From positions 1 through 56,636 of the forward strand of contig CAXFIU010000003.1 in assembly GCA_964003245.1 (NCBI GenBank): a stretch of DNA of 56,636 nucleotides, given 5' to 3'. The notes beneath the pieces are model-generated. The model ran no database searches. It was not told the origin of the DNA and saw only the letters and a program-made list of their open reading frames with translations. Within the stretch, counting starts at the first letter, position 1. The number at the start of each line of letters is the position of its first letter. This document shows positions 54,071 through 56,636 of the stretch, in pieces. The position numbers and the translations under genes were made by a program. This DNA comes from MGIIb-O2 sp964003245. Its GTDB lineage: Archaea > Thermoplasmatota > Poseidoniia > Poseidoniales > Thalassarchaeaceae.

Positions 54071-54547
54071 TCAAATGTCCAAGACAACTTGAGCCATCCA
54101 ACCGGGACCCTCAAAAGTAGGGATATTTGGATTAACTCCATTTACTATTTCACCTGTCTTTATTTCTCTGAAAACTAGTTCATGTAATGTCACCGCTTTA
54201 ATTTCAATCTCACGCCCTACAAATTCAGAATCGACCCAAGAAACATGTGCAGATATTGATTCTTCATTAATTTTTATGGCTAAATCAACTAGCCATTGAT
54301 TTTCGACCGAACCTCTGTAAAGTGTTTCTTCTAGAAATTTAACAAGTCCTCTTTCTAGATCATTATTCTTAATTCCTACCGACCATACCCCATTGGATCG
54401 TGTCAAATGGTTGAGCGATTCGGGCCTCTTGTCCTCTAATTGTATGGATTGAAGTCCAAAAACACATTCAGTAATAGCGCCCTCTGCGGTGGAAGAAAAT
54501 GCTCTAATTCCTATATCAGCAGTAGTCGGAAGAATCCACCAAGACAT
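54071..54547 (-). CDS. Archease
   Basis: From ATG 54547 this is a 158-residue protein of the archease family (PF01951). Diagnostic parts are the opening TTADIGIRAFSST, the middle LVKFLEETLYRG, and the end EIKAVTLHELVF followed by GWMAQVVLDI, whose Asp is one of the metal-binding residues. Archease activates the RtcB RNA ligase, helping guanylylation during tRNA splicing and RNA repair. No rtcB gene is in the window. The middle section is more diverged than usual (QSIQLEDKRPESLNH). A GTG at 54559 would overlap the upstream TSP3 gene by 4 bp and is less likely. Confidence 0.9.
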   Translation of the reverse strand: MSWWILPTTADIGIRAFSSTAEGAITECVFGLQSIQLEDKRPESLNHLTRSNGVWSVGIKNNDLERGLVKFLEETLYRGSVENQWLVDLAIKINEESISAHVSWVDSEFVGREIEIKAVTLHELVFREIKTGEIVNGVNPNIPTFEGPGWMAQVVLDI

Positions 54548-54555
54548 ATTTAGCG

Positions 54556-56636
54556 TCACTCAAATTGATTGCATAACTCGCCCTGACTGGGGAAACTCAC
54601 GGGATCTTTTGGATTCGTATTCCATTTATTCTCACACTTATTCAGAGAACCATCTCCATCTGAATCAATATTGGCATCGGCTGCATCAAACGGATCAAAG
54701 TCAAAGAAATATTCCCATCCAGCCCACATACCATCTCCATCTTGATCTTGATGGAAAACTTCAGAACCATCAAACCACTGATCACCGTCAGTATCATTCA
54801 ATATTGGGCTCGTTCCATTTTGCATTTCCTCAAAGTTTGTATAATTTTCAAGATCATCATAGAATCTTTGACCATAATCATTCATTGGATCAATGTGACA
54901 CTCTGCATTTTGAGGATCATCCCAACCAGGACAATAGCGATATAGAAGATTTGTTCGATTGAGGCCATCGCTATCAAAGTCTTCCTGACCATCATCTATG
55001 CCATCTAAATCGGAGTCTTTCATTGCTGGGTCCATTGGCCCTCGAGCACCTAATGCATTCAATGAATTATTATCTACAATACCCAAAGAAATAGCTTCGC
55101 CTGAATAAAATACTTCCCAACCATCTGGGAGTTTGTCTCCATCAGTATCATCATTAACAGGATTAGTATTCCATCTGTCTGGTGCTTCTAATTGGTTCAT
55201 TAATGTATCATTATCAATATCATAAATATTATCTGTCAAAGAACCATAAGCAGGATCTAAGGCCCATCTACCATCATTAGGAATTACGAAACCAGACAAG
55301 TTCATCTCATGTAAGAAATATTTTGGATCCATTACTCCATCTCCATCTCTATCTCCAGATGTAGAAAATCCTTGAACATAATTTGTCCAAACCCATCCAC
55401 CAGGTCCTAGTCCACATTCAAACATATTATCGCAGCCAGGAGGGAGCCAATTGGTGCTACTAATCCACAAGCTGTGACTATTGGTATTCTGTTGTATAGA
55501 AAATACCTGCATTTCCCAACCATCAGGTTGCCCGTCTTCATCTGTGTCATTAATTAGAGGATTTGTAGCCGCTTGCCATGGTCTTGGGATAAACAATACT
55601 TCGCCACCGTCATTCAATCCGTCCCCATCACTATCGGCATTATTGCCATGAGTAATATACTGATCTTGGCCATCTACTACTTCTTCACCATCTGCTAATC
55701 CATCATTATCTGTATCAAAAGAAGAAGCGTTAGTAAAATATTTTTCAGTAATGTTCCAGTAAAATCCGTCCATGGCTTCTGTGAAATCTTCTAAACCATC
55801 ACTGTCAGTATCTCTATCTGTAGCGTTTGTGAACGTTTCATAATATTCTACTGCATCAGAAAGGCCATCACTATCGGTATCAAAGACACCAGGGTCACTT
55901 CGGACTAATACGTCTTTAACTCCATTATCGACTACTCTAATTGTCCATCCAATAACTTCTATTCCATCAATTAAACCATCATTATCCGTATCAGCTACAA
56001 GCGGATTAGTAGAACGACCATCAGTAATTCCATCTCCATCTCTGTCCCTAGCATTGTACTCATCTAAGTTAGTGAACCTTTCATGCTGCTCCACAACTAT
56101 GGCTAAATCTTGAGTACGAGTAAGTACTTCATCACCAACATTGACATTTATCTCATAAACCCAACCTTCTGTTTGAGTTTTTACTGGAATGTTTACGTAA
56201 ACACTATTTTGCACTGTTCGAACCCAAAGAATTGTTTTATTCACTGGCACATATTCTCCTAATTCAACTGAAATCAGGTGAACTGTACTAACTCCCACAA
56301 GTTCGTCATATCTAACACCACCATCTCCGTCAGAGTCATAACCATCAAAATCAGGGTCTTCTAGAGCATTTGCGCCATCGTCATTAGGATGTATCCCATT
56401 CAAGTGCTCCCAACCATCAGGCATTCCATCGTTATCAGTATCTGAATTTAGTGGACTAGTGAAATTTTCGGGACCCCAGGTATATGCAACTTCATATTCT
56501 TCTACATTGTTAAGACCGTCTTCATCTCTATCGCCATAAGCATCAGTTGCATTGGCGGGATTAAGAAACCTCTTATTTTCGTCATCTAGTGCATAACAAT
56601 ACTCGTATCCGTCAGGCATTCCATCGCCATCTGAAT
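54556..56636 (-). CDS. Second TSP3/calcium-binding-repeat surface protein, N-terminus beyond window
   Basis: The frame is open to the window edge, so the true start lies outside; the first in-window ATG (56619) falls inside a repeat and is not a start. The visible 693 residues carry about a dozen Asp-rich loops (DSDGDGMPDGYE at the edge, DTDNDGMPDGWE, DTDSDGLSDAVE, DSDGDGLNDGGE, DTDGDKLPDGWE), with Trp-rich stretches and L-N-P motifs. The modules match those of the 1906-residue protein at 25615, so the two are paralogues. There is no C-terminal anchor: the end is PKDPVSFPSQGELCNQFE. Ca-dependent folding and a surface role are inferred from the family. Archease follows 8 nt downstream. Confidence 0.88.
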   Translation of the reverse strand, partial: SDGDGMPDGYEYCYALDDENKRFLNPANATDAYGDRDEDGLNNVEEYEVAYTWGPENFTSPLNSDTDNDGMPDGWEHLNGIHPNDDGANALEDPDFDGYDSDGDGGVRYDELVGVSTVHLISVELGEYVPVNKTILWVRTVQNSVYVNIPVKTQTEGWVYEINVNVGDEVLTRTQDLAIVVEQHERFTNLDEYNARDRDGDGITDGRSTNPLVADTDNDGLIDGIEVIGWTIRVVDNGVKDVLVRSDPGVFDTDSDGLSDAVEYYETFTNATDRDTDSDGLEDFTEAMDGFYWNITEKYFTNASSFDTDNDGLADGEEVVDGQDQYITHGNNADSDGDGLNDGGEVLFIPRPWQAATNPLINDTDEDGQPDGWEMQVFSIQQNTNSHSLWISSTNWLPPGCDNMFECGLGPGGWVWTNYVQGFSTSGDRDGDGVMDPKYFLHEMNLSGFVIPNDGRWALDPAYGSLTDNIYDIDNDTLMNQLEAPDRWNTNPVNDDTDGDKLPDGWEVFYSGEAISLGIVDNNSLNALGARGPMDPAMKDSDLDGIDDGQEDFDSDGLNRTNLLYRYCPGWDDPQNAECHIDPMNDYGQRFYDDLENYTNFEEMQNGTSPILNDTDGDQWFDGSEVFHQDQDGDGMWAGWEYFFDFDPFDAADANIDSDGDGSLNKCENKWNTNPKDPVSFPSQGELCNQFE

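Noticed and set aside
54556..56619. Start of the second TSP3 gene at ATG 56619
   Set aside because: The ATG is the Met of a DGMPDG repeat and the frame continues upstream to the window edge.

Overview
The window looks like a piece of a planktonic marine euryarchaeal genome, most probably Candidatus Poseidoniales / Marine Group II (Thermoplasmatota). The evidence is archaeal-type core genes (type II GAPDH, archaeal GluRS without a canonical KMSKS, single-chain PheT, uS15, archaeosine synthase ArcS, CDP-archaeol synthase CarS, archease, AglB/STT3), an AT-rich composition, Shine-Dalgarno sites of the GGTGA type 4-6 nt before starts, TATA-like boxes at archaeal spacing, and several very large secreted Ca-binding-repeat proteins. 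The lineage is an inference; no 16S rRNA is present. I found no tRNA, rRNA, CRISPR array, insertion sequence or integrase, and no gene-free stretch longer than 300 bases.

Layout: 1-4531 (minus) holds a secreted subtilisin-like protease cut by the window edge and type II GAPDH. 4689-7990 (plus) is a two-gene unit, a GXGXG/glutamate-synthase-like fusion followed by pheT. 8279-15752 (plus) has an SGNH-hydrolase-like surface protein, rnhB, archaeal gltX and a membrane protein with a zinc ribbon. 15753-18964 (minus) is arcS - uS15 - a protein that resembles an inactivated RecJ/Cdc45-type DHH protein. 19027-25573 alternates strands: a secreted membrane protein, DnaJ, a zinc-ribbon membrane protein, a DUF54 RNA-binding protein, a pyroglutamyl-peptidase/Nudix fusion and two small unknowns.

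25615-50081 is almost entirely minus strand and devoted to the cell surface: a 1906-residue TSP3-repeat protein, an MBL-fold hydrolase (plus), a STAND ATPase with TPRs, a 1406-residue membrane-anchored beta-helix protein, a membrane-anchored subtilase, and a 3172-residue protein in which a complete STT3/AglB oligosaccharyltransferase is fused to about 2000 residues of exported beta-sandwich and beta-solenoid modules. 50201-56636 has purD, carS, a secreted membrane protein, archease and the end of a second TSP3-repeat protein.

Together the window mixes translation and RNA maintenance genes with a large investment in secreted or anchored surface proteins (two proteases, two TSP3 giants, a beta-helix protein, an esterase-like protein). 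The most striking items are the giant AglB fusion with a hairpin-forming palindrome at its predicted transcript start, the probable dead RecJ/Cdc45 homologue beside uS15, the Pcp-Nudix fusion, and the GXGXG protein fused to a cysteine-less glutamate-synthase-like barrel.
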